From Microbacterium sp. AK031 (lineage in GTDB: Bacteria > Actinomycetota > Actinomycetes > Actinomycetales > Microbacteriaceae), in contig NZ_JANUCA010000001.1 of assembly GCF_024807145.1 (NCBI RefSeq), positions 558,001 through 622,000 of the forward strand: a DNA stretch of 64,000 nt. Direction: 5' to 3'. Positions 26,625 to 34,494 of this stretch are shown one piece after another. The notes under the pieces were generated by a model. That model searched no databases. It was not told the DNA's origin and worked only from the letters and a program-made list of their open reading frames with translations. Both the position numbers and the translations under genes were made by a program. The number at the start of each line of letters is the position of its first letter. Positions within the stretch are counted from its first letter, which is position 1.

Positions 26625-27179
26625 ATGACCACGATCGATATCCCCGGCTACCGCGCAGGTATCTGGGTCCTTGACACCGCGCACAGCGAAGTCACCTTCA
26701 GCGTCCGCCACATGATGATCTCGAAGGTGCGCGGCACGTTCGGCATGAAGAGCGCAACGCTGGTCGCCCCGGAGAACCCGCTCGAGGCGAAGGTCGAGGC
26801 GAGCGTGGATGTCACTTCCATCGACACGAACGACGAAGGTCGCGACGGCCACCTCCGTTCGGCAGACTTCTTCGACACCGAGAACTTCCCGACCATGGAG
26901 TTCGTCTCCACCGGTGCGCGGGTGCAGTCCGATGACTTCTTCATCGATGGTGACCTGACCATCCGCGGCATCACGAAGCCGGTGAGCTTCGCGTTCGACT
27001 TCGGCGGATTCGGCACCGACCCTTACGGCAACTACAAGGCCGGCGCCTCCGCGACGACGACCATCAACCGTGAAGACTTCGGCCTCACATGGAACGCAGC
27101 CTTGGAGACCGGCGGCGTTCTCGTCGGCAAGGACATCACCATCAACCTTGACCTGCAGGGCGCTCTGCAGGAGGACTGA
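26625..27179 (+). CDS. YceI-family lipid-binding-like protein
   Basis: 184-residue YceI protein, a lipocalin-like beta-barrel that binds isoprenoid-type lipids in characterised members. Motifs: WVLDTAHSEVTFSVRHMMISKVRGTFG, SVDVTSIDTNDEGRDGHLRSADFFDTENFPTMEFVST, and the repeated-strand FFIDGDLTIRGITKPVSF. No signal peptide is present, unlike the periplasmic E. coli protein, so it is probably cytoplasmic. ATG 26625 has GAGGAG upstream; the longer frame start at 26574 lacks one. The function is often linked to stress, but its role here is unknown. Confidence 0.92.
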   Translation: MTTIDIPGYRAGIWVLDTAHSEVTFSVRHMMISKVRGTFGMKSATLVAPENPLEAKVEASVDVTSIDTNDEGRDGHLRSADFFDTENFPTMEFVSTGARVQSDDFFIDGDLTIRGITKPVSFAFDFGGFGTDPYGNYKAGASATTTINREDFGLTWNAALETGGVLVGKDITINLDLQGALQED

Positions 27180-27190
27180 TCTTCGGTTCT

Positions 27191-27223
27191 GAGGACCCCG
27201 TGCCGTCAGGGTACGGGGTCCTC
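27191..27223. terminator. Bidirectional terminator between the YceI and MFS genes
   Basis: An 11-bp perfect stem (27191-27201 with 27213-27223) and an 11-base loop lie between the convergent genes. The right half overlaps the last codons of the MFS gene. Confidence 0.75.
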
Positions 27224-28501
27224 TGCGTCATACGCGCGGAACCTCGGGGTGAGGCGCACCAGTACGCCGACGAGCGCGATGACGAGCAGCCCCCCGAGAA
27301 GCGGAGGGAACCAGAGCACTGTGAGCGTCGCGAGCGCGCCGGCATAGAGAGCGCCGAGGCGCGGTCCGCCGGCGACGACGATGATGAAGATACCCTGCAG
27401 TCTTCCGCGCATGGCATCCGGCACCGACGCCTGCATCATGGTGTTTCGGTAGATGGAACTGATGTTGTCTGCGGCACCGGACAGGGCCAGCGCTGCACAA
27501 GCTGCAGTGATGAGCGCGAAGTCCGGATGGGTCTCGTCCGCTCCCGGCATCCAGGCTCCGATCAGGAGCACGACACCGAAGAGCAGAATCGCCGCGCCGT
27601 ACGCCTGAACTGCGCGCTCGATCCCGCGGCCGTGCCAGCGGTAACGGACGACGCGCCCGGAGAACAGGCTGGAGAGGAACGTGCCTGCGGCCACGGCTGC
27701 GGTCAGCACGCCGGTGGTCACCGCGCCTCCACCGAGGATCACGGTGCCCAGCGCGGGGAACAGCGCGAGTGGTTGCCCGAACGTCATCGCGACGATGTCG
27801 ACCAGATACTGCATCCGGATGTTGGCCGCGCGCTTGAGGAACCGCCAACCATCGACCAGAGACTCCAGCCCTGGGCGCACGATGTTCCCTTCAGGTCGGA
27901 GCGCAGGAAGCGTCCACAGGCCGAGGAACATCGCGAGCATGAGCACGACGTCGATGGTGTAGGTCCAGCCGTAGCCGGTGAAGGCGACCAGGATGCCGGC
28001 GAGCGCAGGACCGACCATCACCATGACCCCGATCGTGATGCCGTTCAATGCTGATGCCGCCGCGAGGAGATCGCGGGAGATGAGACGCGGCACGATCGCT
28101 GTCCGCGTCGCCATTCCGACCGAATTCGCGGCGGAGTTGATCATGCTCAGCGCGTATAACCACCAGATGGTTTCGAGCTGGCCCCAGGTGAGCACTGCCA
28201 GCAGCAAAGTCGAGACGAAGGCGATGACCGCTGCGATGAGTGCGACCTTGCGCCGATCGAAGGCATCGGCGAGCATCCCGCCGTACAGGCCGGCGAGGAT
28301 CATCGGGATGAGGCCGGCGACGGCGACCATCGAGACGGCGAACGTGCTCGCGGTGAGTTCGAACACATGCAGCATCACGGTGACGATGGTGAGCTGACCG
28401 CCGAGACCGGCAAGTGTCGAGCCGATCCACATCCGCGTGAACGCACTGCTGGCGCGTAAGGGGCGAAGATCGATTAGTGCCCCGCGGGCACCGCCGCTCA
28501 C
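27206..28501 (-). CDS. MFS transporter, EntS-like exporter family
   Basis: 431-residue major facilitator of the EntS/MFS_3 type, usually an exporter of siderophores, drugs or metabolites. About 11-12 helices are seen. The loop 2-3 motif is present as GGMLADAFDRRKVALIAA. Other marks are ALSMINSAANSVGMATRTAIVPRLI and MRGRLQGIFIIVVAGGPRLG. The GTG start follows GAGG, and both lie inside a 24-base palindrome. A 17-codon reading frame overlaps the start by four bases (GTGA), so translation may be coupled. No substrate can be inferred. Confidence 0.85.
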   Translation of the reverse strand: MSGGARGALIDLRPLRASSAFTRMWIGSTLAGLGGQLTIVTVMLHVFELTASTFAVSMVAVAGLIPMILAGLYGGMLADAFDRRKVALIAAVIAFVSTLLLAVLTWGQLETIWWLYALSMINSAANSVGMATRTAIVPRLISRDLLAAASALNGITIGVMVMVGPALAGILVAFTGYGWTYTIDVVLMLAMFLGLWTLPALRPEGNIVRPGLESLVDGWRFLKRAANIRMQYLVDIVAMTFGQPLALFPALGTVILGGGAVTTGVLTAAVAAGTFLSSLFSGRVVRYRWHGRGIERAVQAYGAAILLFGVVLLIGAWMPGADETHPDFALITAACAALALSGAADNISSIYRNTMMQASVPDAMRGRLQGIFIIVVAGGPRLGALYAGALATLTVLWFPPLLGGLLVIALVGVLVRLTPRFRAYDAEDPVP

Positions 28502-28521
28502 GCGTCGACCTCGACGCGTGA
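28498..28521. promoter_or_regulatory. 24-base palindrome over the MFS start codon
   Basis: Eleven-base perfect arms (28498-28508 and 28511-28521) surround a 2-base centre. It covers the ribosome-binding site and GTG of the MFS gene. It could be a repressor operator, or an RNA hairpin occluding translation. Confidence 0.45.
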
Positions 28522-28551
28522 CTCCCTATCGGTTTCGCGATCGTCGCTCAT
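28498..28551 (-). CDS. 17-residue reading frame coupled to the MFS gene
   Basis: ATG at 28551 opens a frame reading MSDDRETDRESRVEVDA. Its stop overlaps the MFS start as GTGA. It is highly charged. A TAACCT box lies 18 bases upstream (28570-28575). It may be a leader peptide or a coupling device, but a frame this short can also be chance. Confidence 0.3.
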   Translation of the reverse strand: MSDDRETDRESRVEVDA

Positions 28552-28630
28552 GATGTACTGCACGTGTCGAGGTTATCGGTTCGCGGAAGCGGTGCCTCAC
28601 GGTGAGGACAGGAGCAGGCGCAAGGGCTGG

Positions 28631-28636
28631 TAGACT
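28631..28636 (+). promoter_or_regulatory. -10 box of rpsO
   Basis: TAGACT, about 90 bases upstream of the start codon. The leader between may hold the S15 autoregulatory site, but I could not fold it. Confidence 0.45.
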
Positions 28637-28727
28637 CTACAGGTTGCCGTTTGATCGGCCGCGGATAAAGAGAGCTCACGCATCAGGTGTTGGGCGCCGC
28701 GCAACGAACTGAAAGGGGATCCCATCT

Positions 28728-28997
28728 ATGCCACTCGAGTCTGACGCCAAGAAGGCGATCATGGAAGAGTACGCGACGCACCCCGGTGACACCGGATCCC
28801 CCGAGGTGCAGGTCGCGATGCTGACGCAGCGCATCAAGGACCTCACCGAACACCTCAAGGATCACAAGCACGACCACCACTCGCGTCGTGGCTTGTTCCT
28901 CATGGTGGGTCAGCGCCGTCGTCTGCTCGGCTACCTCCAGGACATCGACATCGCGCGTTACCGCGCGCTGATCGAGAAGCTTGGACTTCGCCGCTAA
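28728..28997 (+). CDS. rpsO: 30S ribosomal protein S15
   Basis: 89-residue S15, a primary binder of the central domain of 16S rRNA. The core signature is complete: [57 protein letters not shown] precedes the ATG. In many bacteria pnp follows directly. Here a terminator follows, and pnp is 13.4 kb away on the same strand. Confidence 0.98.
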   Translation: MPLESDAKKAIMEEYATHPGDTGSPEVQVAMLTQRIKDLTEHLKDHKHDHHSRRGLFLMVGQRRRLLGYLQDIDIARYRALIEKLGLRR

Positions 28998-29030
28998 GGC
29001 AGCGCACCAGCGTAATATCGCACTTCTTCC

Positions 29031-29060
29031 GAAGGCCGTCCCAGGTGTGGGGCGGCCTTC
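29031..29060 (+). terminator. Terminator after rpsO
   Basis: A 12-bp stem with one T-G wobble (29031-29042 with 29049-29060) and a 6-base loop, followed by GTCGTTTC. It begins 33 bases after the stop. Confidence 0.8.
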
Positions 29061-29084
29061 GTCGTTTCCGTGGCGACGGCAGAT

Positions 29085-29112
29085 TGCTTTCCCGGAGGAA
29101 AGCGCGTAATTT
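29085..29112 (+). promoter_or_regulatory. Promoter of the membrane protein/HTH pair
   Basis: TTGCTT (29085-29090) and TAATTT (29107-29112) are spaced by 16 bases. The -35 element is inside the first operator copy, so a bound repressor would block polymerase. Confidence 0.55.
29086..29103. promoter_or_regulatory. Operator copy 1 (GCTTTCC-N4-GGAAAGC)
   Basis: A perfect 18-base palindrome with arms GCTTTCC/GGAAAGC and centre CGGA, overlapping the -35 element. An identical-arm copy lies 41 bases downstream. Confidence 0.65.
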
Positions 29113-29126
29113 CCTTCACGAGTGGT

Positions 29127-29144
29127 GCTTTCCAAGTGGAAAGC
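29127..29144. promoter_or_regulatory. Operator copy 2 (GCTTTCC-N4-GGAAAGC)
   Basis: Same arms as copy 1, centre AAGT. It lies between the -10 box and the ribosome-binding site, with centres 41 bases apart (about four helical turns). Two dimers bound on the same DNA face would flank the transcription start. Confidence 0.65.
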
Positions 29145-29159
29145 TGATGCGGAGGTGCA

Positions 29160-30026
29160 ATGGATCAGCGGCCGATCGAGGGAGCCGCGCCATTGCCGGC
29201 TCCGAGCTTCGAGATCGCTCAGGCGTACCTCGACGAGCTCGGTGCGGTCCGCGCCCGCCGGGAGGCGGGTGTTGACCGGCGCGGCGCGGCATGGGTCGGC
29301 CTGGTGAATGTCGTGACGCTCGCCGTGTACATCACTGTCGTCGCGTTCAGCATCGGTGAGGCATCAGTGTCGTCGTCGTTCATGACGTTCGTCGGGGTCT
29401 TTCTCCTCTGGGTACAGCTCGCCAACCAGCGTCGTGAGGGATACGGAGTCATCGGCTACGGCTTCTCGCGGCGGTGGGTCGTCGTGATCGTGCTCTGCGT
29501 CGTCCTCCTGGTTGCGCTTGTCGTCTTCTTCTTCGCCGGCATCACCGACGTGGTAGTGCCCTCCTTCGTACGGCTGATCCCTGGAGCGCTGACGCTCCTC
29601 GTGCTGGGATGGCCGGCGGTGCGCGGCATCCTCAGGTCCCCTCCCGCGGATGTGTCCAGCGAACGAGCCCGTTTGTCATCCGGCGCGCGGCTCGCGACAG
29701 TCATCATCGGAGCGATGATGACCCTGGGGATCTGGGTGCTCTCAGTAGGGGAAGAGGTGCTGCTTCCCGTCTTCGGTCTGCTGCTGATGCTCGGAAACCT
29801 CGGCTGGTGGACCGCCGCGCGTGTTTCCGAGCGCATGCCTGCGCTCGGAGCGGTGTGGGCCTGGCCGCAGTGGACGGCGTTCGCGATGTCTGGCGGAGTC
29901 ATCGCGGCGATCCTGCTCGTGCAGGTCAGTGGCGACACGACGCTTCTCGCGTACGGTCCGATCGCCGCGGCTGCCGTCTTCTGCCTGCACGTCGGCAGTG
30001 CTTTCCTGGATGGACGCGATGGCTGA
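29160..30026 (+). CDS. Seven-to-eight-helix membrane protein paired with an HTH regulator
   Basis: 288-residue membrane protein of unknown family. A soluble N-terminus of about 45 residues (FEIAQAYLDELGAVRARREAG) precedes hydrophobic helices arranged roughly 2+2+2+2 with short basic loops. No catalytic motif or transporter signature is recognised. GGAGG precedes the ATG, and two identical operators lie upstream. The 3' end overlaps the small winged-helix gene, so the two form a coupled operon, most likely autoregulated. Such pairs could serve as a ligand-responsive membrane unit, but function is open. Confidence 0.75.
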   Translation: MDQRPIEGAAPLPAPSFEIAQAYLDELGAVRARREAGVDRRGAAWVGLVNVVTLAVYITVVAFSIGEASVSSSFMTFVGVFLLWVQLANQRREGYGVIGYGFSRRWVVVIVLCVVLLVALVVFFFAGITDVVVPSFVRLIPGALTLLVLGWPAVRGILRSPPADVSSERARLSSGARLATVIIGAMMTLGIWVLSVGEEVLLPVFGLLLMLGNLGWWTAARVSERMPALGAVWAWPQWTAFAMSGGVIAAILLVQVSGDTTLLAYGPIAAAAVFCLHVGSAFLDGRDG

Positions 30027-30354
30027 GAAGCATCCGCGACTGCGCCTGGACGACAACTTCGCCAGCCCCATCCGGTTCTCGCTCATGGCTGCGCTCCTCG
30101 ACGGGGACGAACTCGACTTCGCGACCCTCTCCCAAATCCTGCAGGTGGGCGACTCGGCACTGAGCAAATCGATCTCGCACCTGAATGTGGCCGGCTATGT
30201 CGCCACGCGCAGGGGAGAAGTCGGCAGTCGGCCGCGAACCTGGGTGCGATCGACGAGGAGGGGTGAGCGCGCCTTCGCCGCACATCTGCACGCGCTGCAG
30301 GAGATCGTGGAGTTCGGAGGTCACTCTCCTCGCGACGGGGCGGACTCGGGATAG
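30019..30354 (+). CDS. Small winged-helix transcriptional regulator
   Basis: 111-residue winged-helix protein of the MarR/ArsR-like one-domain type (PF13601-like). The helix-turn-helix is in FATLSQILQVGDSALSKSISHLNVAGYV, followed by a basic wing (ATRRGEVGSRPRTWVRSTRRGERAF) and a C-terminal helix for dimerisation. It has no separate ligand domain. ATG 30019 is preferred to 30010. It overlaps the upstream membrane gene and is the natural binder of the twin palindromes at 29.1 kb. Its 3' end overlaps the converging DUF488 gene by 34 bases. Confidence 0.8.
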   Translation: MAEKHPRLRLDDNFASPIRFSLMAALLDGDELDFATLSQILQVGDSALSKSISHLNVAGYVATRRGEVGSRPRTWVRSTRRGERAFAAHLHALQEIVEFGGHSPRDGADSG

Positions 30355-30872
30355 ACGACTCCGAGCACCTCGTCCGACAGCGCACCAGGAGTGAGTTCGG
30401 CGCTCTGGGAGCGCCCGGCACCAATGACATGGATGACCTGCTCGCCGCGGGCGAGGAGGTGGTCGGCGATGATACGCCGATGGCAACGCCACCAGACTGC
30501 CTCGGAGCACATCACCGCGACCCTTTGACTATGCCCTTCCTGCCGGAGATCGGCCAGTCCCTCGCGGAACTCCTCCGACAGCGCATGATCGGCGTAGTTG
30601 TGAAAGCTGCGATTCCGCCAGAGCGCGTTGGTCTCGAACGGCACATCGTGCGAGACCGGGCGACGGCCGGTCAGTGCCGTGTTGCGGGCCAGATCGATCC
30701 CCTCCGAGGCCAGCGATGGGCGCAGGGCGTCCTCGTCGAACTGCGGATAGCGACGCGAGCCGGGAAGGCGACGCACATCGACCACGAGTTCGATCCGCTC
30801 GGCCAGCAGTAACTCCACGAACGCCTCGATTGTGCGATTCGAGTGGCCGACAGTGAAAATGGGCAACAGCAT
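30321..30872 (-). CDS. DUF488 family protein
   Basis: 183-residue DUF488 protein of unknown biochemical role. Family marks: FTVGHSNRTIEAFVELL at the start, VVDVRRLPGSRRYPQFD, and the cysteine/histidine motif MCSEAVWWRCHRRIIADHLL, which may form a metal or redox site. AGGAGG precedes the ATG; longer in-frame sequence overlaps the neighbouring oxygenase and is not used. It lies 35 bases after the oxygenase stop on the same strand, so it may be co-transcribed with it. Confidence 0.88.
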   Translation of the reverse strand: MLLPIFTVGHSNRTIEAFVELLLAERIELVVDVRRLPGSRRYPQFDEDALRPSLASEGIDLARNTALTGRRPVSHDVPFETNALWRNRSFHNYADHALSEEFREGLADLRQEGHSQRVAVMCSEAVWWRCHRRIIADHLLARGEQVIHVIGAGRSQSAELTPGALSDEVLGVVYPESAPSRGE

Positions 30873-30907
30873 CCGACCTCCTGACCGGAGTCTACGTCGC
30901 CTGCAGG

Positions 30908-31912
30908 TCAGGCAGATGCCGCCACGAGGTCGGAGTGGTGGATCGCGGCGACATCCGGGTGCGCGCGCAGTCGTGACTTCAGGGCGTTCTCGCCGTACAG
31001 GCTGTGGATCGGATTGCTCGGATCTTCGGTGACGCCCCGCGCCTCGGCTACCAGATCCGAAGGCAGTTCGATGAGCGGAAGCTTCGCGTCGAGCGCGGGG
31101 CTGAAGAAGAACGGCACTGAGATGCGATCCGCAGGAGCCTTGGGGGAGATCACCCGGTGGTTGGTGGCCTTGAGATACCCGCCGGTTGCATACTCGAGCA
31201 TCTCGCCGATGTTCACGATGAAAGCGTCGTCGACGGGCGGAGCGTCGACCCATGCCCCGTCTCGTTCGACCTGCAGGCCGCCCTTGCCGGGCTCTACCCA
31301 GAGCAGCGTGAGCACGCCTGAGTCCTTGTGCGCACCGACGCCCTGCTGCGGCTCCGGTGCATCGGTGCCGGGGTAGCGCACGATCTTCAGCAGGCTCGCG
31401 GGGTCGCCGAAGTCCGCATCGAAATGCGTGGGCTCGGCGCCGAGCGCTTCTGCCCAGCTGCGCAGGAGCCGGCGGGCGATGCCCGTGAGGTGCTCACGCC
31501 ATGACTCGACGACCTCACGCAGTTCGGGCTGCGCCGCGGGCCACAGGTTCGGACCGATGAGGCGGTTGAAGGCCGGGCCGCTTGGTACCGGCTCCCGCTC
31601 GGGCCCGATGTCGATCTGCTCACGCCAGTCGACCTTGCCCTGGGTGAGTTCGCCGCCGATGCGGGTGTAACCGCGGAACTGCGGGCTGTGCACGTTCTCG
31701 ATCGCAAGCTTCTGCGCCTCAGGAAGCGCGAAGAAGTCACGGGCGGCCTGCTGCAGTCGACGGAAGAGCGCGGGGTCGATGCCGGTGCCGATCAGATAGA
31801 AGAATCCGACGTCGTGGGCGGCTGCGGCCAGTGCGCCACGGAACTTCGCCGCGGCCTCTCGACCGTCGTCGAGCTGGGAGAGGTCGAGGACCGGGAGGTT
31901 CAGTTCAGGCAT
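30908..31912 (-). CDS. Isopenicillin N synthase-like 2OG-Fe(II) oxygenase
   Basis: 334-residue member of the isopenicillin N synthase-like dioxygenases. The N-terminal DIOX_N half has VGFFYLIGTGI and FRGYTRIGGE. The iron triad is His195-x-Asp197 (AHKDSG) and His252 (NHRVISP), with the 2-oxoglutarate Arg263 of RISVPFFF. It should use iron, oxygen and 2-oxoglutarate to hydroxylate or desaturate a small molecule. No biosynthetic cluster is near, so a catabolic or housekeeping role is as likely. The ATG lies 6 bases after TACGCT. Confidence 0.9.
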   Translation of the reverse strand: MPELNLPVLDLSQLDDGREAAAKFRGALAAAAHDVGFFYLIGTGIDPALFRRLQQAARDFFALPEAQKLAIENVHSPQFRGYTRIGGELTQGKVDWREQIDIGPEREPVPSGPAFNRLIGPNLWPAAQPELREVVESWREHLTGIARRLLRSWAEALGAEPTHFDADFGDPASLLKIVRYPGTDAPEPQQGVGAHKDSGVLTLLWVEPGKGGLQVERDGAWVDAPPVDDAFIVNIGEMLEYATGGYLKATNHRVISPKAPADRISVPFFFSPALDAKLPLIELPSDLVAEARGVTEDPSNPIHSLYGENALKSRLRAHPDVAAIHHSDLVAASA

Positions 31913-31918
31913 GACCTG

Positions 31919-31924
31919 AGCGTA
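31919..31924 (-). promoter_or_regulatory. -10 box of the oxygenase gene, leaderless type
   Basis: TACGCT on the minus strand ends 6 bases before the ATG at 31912. Confidence 0.5.
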
Positions 31925-31998
31925 CGTCGAGCTCTCGCCGCCGGCGTCGTGTGTTGCGAAGAGTTACCGCGCTTTCCTCCACGAGGCTGTGCGTCCGC

Positions 31999-33135
31999 TC
32001 AGCGCTCCGGTGACCTGCGTGAACCGGTCGGGTCATCGCGCCTCGAGGTGTCCGACATGAGCGACGGATCGGAGAACAGCCAGCGCGCACGCGGTTCGAT
32101 CAGTGGTCGGAACACCCACCGGACGGGCCGTGTGGCGAGCACGACAGCGATCACCACGGACAGGAGGATCACGGTGGGCAGCCAGATCCAGGTCGGCTCG
32201 GCATCGCGGAGGATGCCGGACTCGCGGAACGGATACAGTACGAACGAGTGCAGCAGGTAAACGTACATCGTGTATTGCCCGAACTTCGTCCACCATTGCT
32301 CGCGTCGCGGGATCAGTACGAAGAAGGCAGCGGTCAGCACCAGTCCGATCGCGATGAGGAGCAGGCGGATGCCGCCGGACCACCATGCGTCGCCGCCGAG
32401 ATCCATATATGTGTCGTTGTAGAAGAACCATTTGTCGAGGTTGATGCTCTCCCACAGATCCACCCAGGTCCATGCGACGAATGCGTCTGCGGCGAAGATG
32501 AGCACCGCGATCGCGCGCAGCCACCACGGACGGAAATCGATCAGGCGGAAGCGGTTGACCAGGTCGTGCTCTCGCAACCACCAGCCCAGCACGAAGAACG
32601 GCAGGAAGCCCAACGTCCGTGAGAGCGAGAAGGTGCTGTCGACGTTGCTGAGATACCCGGCTCCCACTGAGATCAGCACGCTCCACACCAGCGGCCAGCG
32701 CAGGAGCGCGAGATACGGCAGCACCAGGCGGAAGATTCCGAGAGCGAGCAGGAACCACAGCGTCCATGACGGCTTGGTGAGATTCGGCTCGGCCTGACCC
32801 TCCACCAGCCACTTCGTGAGGGTCCACAGCAGCTCGAAGATCACGTACGGCACCAGGATGTCGGTGATGACACGTGCCATCTGCTTCCGGGTGGGCGGCA
32901 CCGACTTCGAGAAGTAGCCGGCGATGATCGCGAACGCCGGCATGTGGAATGCGTAGAAGGCCAGATACAGCGCCATCGCGATGCTGGAATCGTAGGTGAG
33001 TCGCTGGATGGCGTGCCCGAGCACGACCAGCACGATGCACGCGTAGCGGGCGTTGTCCCAGAACGGCACGCGTCTGCGGGGCCGCGCGATACCTCCGGTG
33101 ATCGGGCCGGTCGGCGTCTGTGCGGCAGTGCTCAT
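31999..33135 (-). CDS. Acyltransferase-3 family membrane protein (second copy type)
   Basis: 378-residue membrane acyltransferase with about ten helices. The N-terminal motif is divergent from the 17-kb protein: FWDNARYACIVLVVLGHAIQ, with the catalytic-type His, then FAFHMPAF-like FYAFHMPAFAIIAGYFS. This resembles fucose/OatA-like or WcfO-type O-acetyltransferases of surface polysaccharide pathways. The C-terminus is cytoplasmic and basic. The ATG lies 6 bases after TAGCCT. The acceptor is unknown. It is divergent from the luciferase-like gene. Confidence 0.85.
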   Translation of the reverse strand: MSTAAQTPTGPITGGIARPRRRVPFWDNARYACIVLVVLGHAIQRLTYDSSIAMALYLAFYAFHMPAFAIIAGYFSKSVPPTRKQMARVITDILVPYVIFELLWTLTKWLVEGQAEPNLTKPSWTLWFLLALGIFRLVLPYLALLRWPLVWSVLISVGAGYLSNVDSTFSLSRTLGFLPFFVLGWWLREHDLVNRFRLIDFRPWWLRAIAVLIFAADAFVAWTWVDLWESINLDKWFFYNDTYMDLGGDAWWSGGIRLLLIAIGLVLTAAFFVLIPRREQWWTKFGQYTMYVYLLHSFVLYPFRESGILRDAEPTWIWLPTVILLSVVIAVVLATRPVRWVFRPLIEPRARWLFSDPSLMSDTSRRDDPTGSRRSPER

Positions 33136-33141
33136 CTTTCG

Positions 33142-33147
33142 AGGCTA
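33142..33147 (-). promoter_or_regulatory. -10 box of the second acyltransferase, leaderless type
   Basis: TAGCCT on the minus strand ends 6 bases before the ATG at 33135. Confidence 0.5.
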
Positions 33148-33178
33148 CCGGCCGTTCCTCGGCGGGCTGGGAATAAAG

Positions 33179-33206
33179 TTGCGTGGGTTGCGTTGTCCCA
33201 TATACA
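33179..33206 (+). promoter_or_regulatory. Promoter of the monooxygenase operon
   Basis: TTGCGT (33179-33184) and TATACA (33201-33206) are spaced by 16 bases, about 60 bases before the start codon. The patch is unusually A/T-rich for this genome. Confidence 0.4.
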
Positions 33207-33265
33207 TGCATTTGAATAGAAGCGATATGCCGACAGCATCCGCCTCGAGAATCCCGGAGCACATC

Positions 33266-34492
33266 ATGAGCGAGCAGGCCGACACCTCAGGCATCCAGTT
33301 CGGACTCTTCACCGTCAGCGACGTCACCCGCAACCCGGTGACGGGCGAGACGCCCAGCGAAGGTCAGAAGATCAAAGACGCGATCACCATCGCGAAGCAC
33401 GCCGAGGAGGTGGGCCTTGACGTCTTCGCCGTCGGCGAGCATCACAACCCGCCGTTCTGGTCATCATCTCCGTCCACGACGCTGGCCGCGATCGCCGCGC
33501 AGACCGAGCGCATCATCCTCTCGACCTCGACGACGCTGATCACCACGAACGACCCGGTGAAGATCGCCGAGGACTTCGCGATGCTGCAGCACATCTCGGA
33601 TGGGCGCATCGATCTCATGCTCGGCCGTGGCAACACCGGCCCCGTCTACCCCTGGTTCGGCAAGGACATCCGTCAGGGCCTGCCACTCGCGATCGAGAAC
33701 TATGCGCTGCTGCGCAAGCTCTGGGACGAGGATGTCGTCGACTGGGAGGGCAAGTTCCGCACTCCGCTGCAGGGCTTCACCTCGACGCCCCGTCCGCTGG
33801 ACGGCGTCGCGCCGTTCGTCTGGCACGGCTCCATCCGCACGCCGGAGATAGCCGAGCAGGCCGCATATTACGGCGACGGGTTCTTCGCGAACAACATCTT
33901 CTGGCCGAAAGAGCACTACCAGCGCCTGATCGAGCTGTACCGCCAGCGTTACGCGCACTACGGCCACGGCACTCCGGAGCAGGCCATCGTCGGCATCGGC
34001 GGCCAGGTGTTCATGCGCGCGCGCTCTCAGGATGCCGTGAACGAATTCCGTCCATACTTCGACAACGCGCCGGTGTACGGCCACGGCCCGAGCATGGAGG
34101 ACTTCACAGAGATGACTCCACTGACTGTCGGCTCCCCGCAGCAGGTCATCGACCGCTACGCAGCGATGCGCGACACCTTCGGCGACTTCCAGCGTCAGCT
34201 GTTCCTCATCGATCACGCCGGGCTCCCGCTGAAGGTCGTGCTCGAGCAGCTCGACATCCTCGGCGGCGAGGTGGTGCCCGCCCTCCGCAAGGAGCTGGCG
34301 AAGAACCGCCCCGCGAGTGTTCCGGATGCTCCGACCCACGCCGCTCGAGTGAAGGCGGTCTACGGCGACGGACCTGCCCGCCAGGCGATCCCGGGCGCCA
34401 ACCGTGGTGACAACCTCACGGCTGGGTCCCCTTACCAGGACGCTCCCGCGCCTGCCGGTGCCGCGTTCGGCCTCGGCCGGAAGGAGGCGTGA
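33266..34492 (+). CDS. LLM-class flavin-dependent oxidoreductase
   Basis: 408-residue luciferase-like monooxygenase that would use reduced flavin and oxygen. The TIM-barrel features are clear: FGLFTVSDVTRNPVTGE, DVFAVGEHHNPPFWSSSP, STSTTLITTNDPVKIAEDFAMLQHISDGRIDLMLGRGN, and WHGSIRTPEIAEQAAYYGDGFFANN. This type is regularly paired with an FMN reductase (CE1758/CE1759-like), as here. ATG 33266 has GGAGC upstream and starts the conserved region. The stop nearly touches the reductase start. The substrate is unknown. Confidence 0.9.
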   Translation: MSEQADTSGIQFGLFTVSDVTRNPVTGETPSEGQKIKDAITIAKHAEEVGLDVFAVGEHHNPPFWSSSPSTTLAAIAAQTERIILSTSTTLITTNDPVKIAEDFAMLQHISDGRIDLMLGRGNTGPVYPWFGKDIRQGLPLAIENYALLRKLWDEDVVDWEGKFRTPLQGFTSTPRPLDGVAPFVWHGSIRTPEIAEQAAYYGDGFFANNIFWPKEHYQRLIELYRQRYAHYGHGTPEQAIVGIGGQVFMRARSQDAVNEFRPYFDNAPVYGHGPSMEDFTEMTPLTVGSPQQVIDRYAAMRDTFGDFQRQLFLIDHAGLPLKVVLEQLDILGGEVVPALRKELAKNRPASVPDAPTHAARVKAVYGDGPARQAIPGANRGDNLTAGSPYQDAPAPAGAAFGLGRKEA

Positions 34493-34494
34493 TC

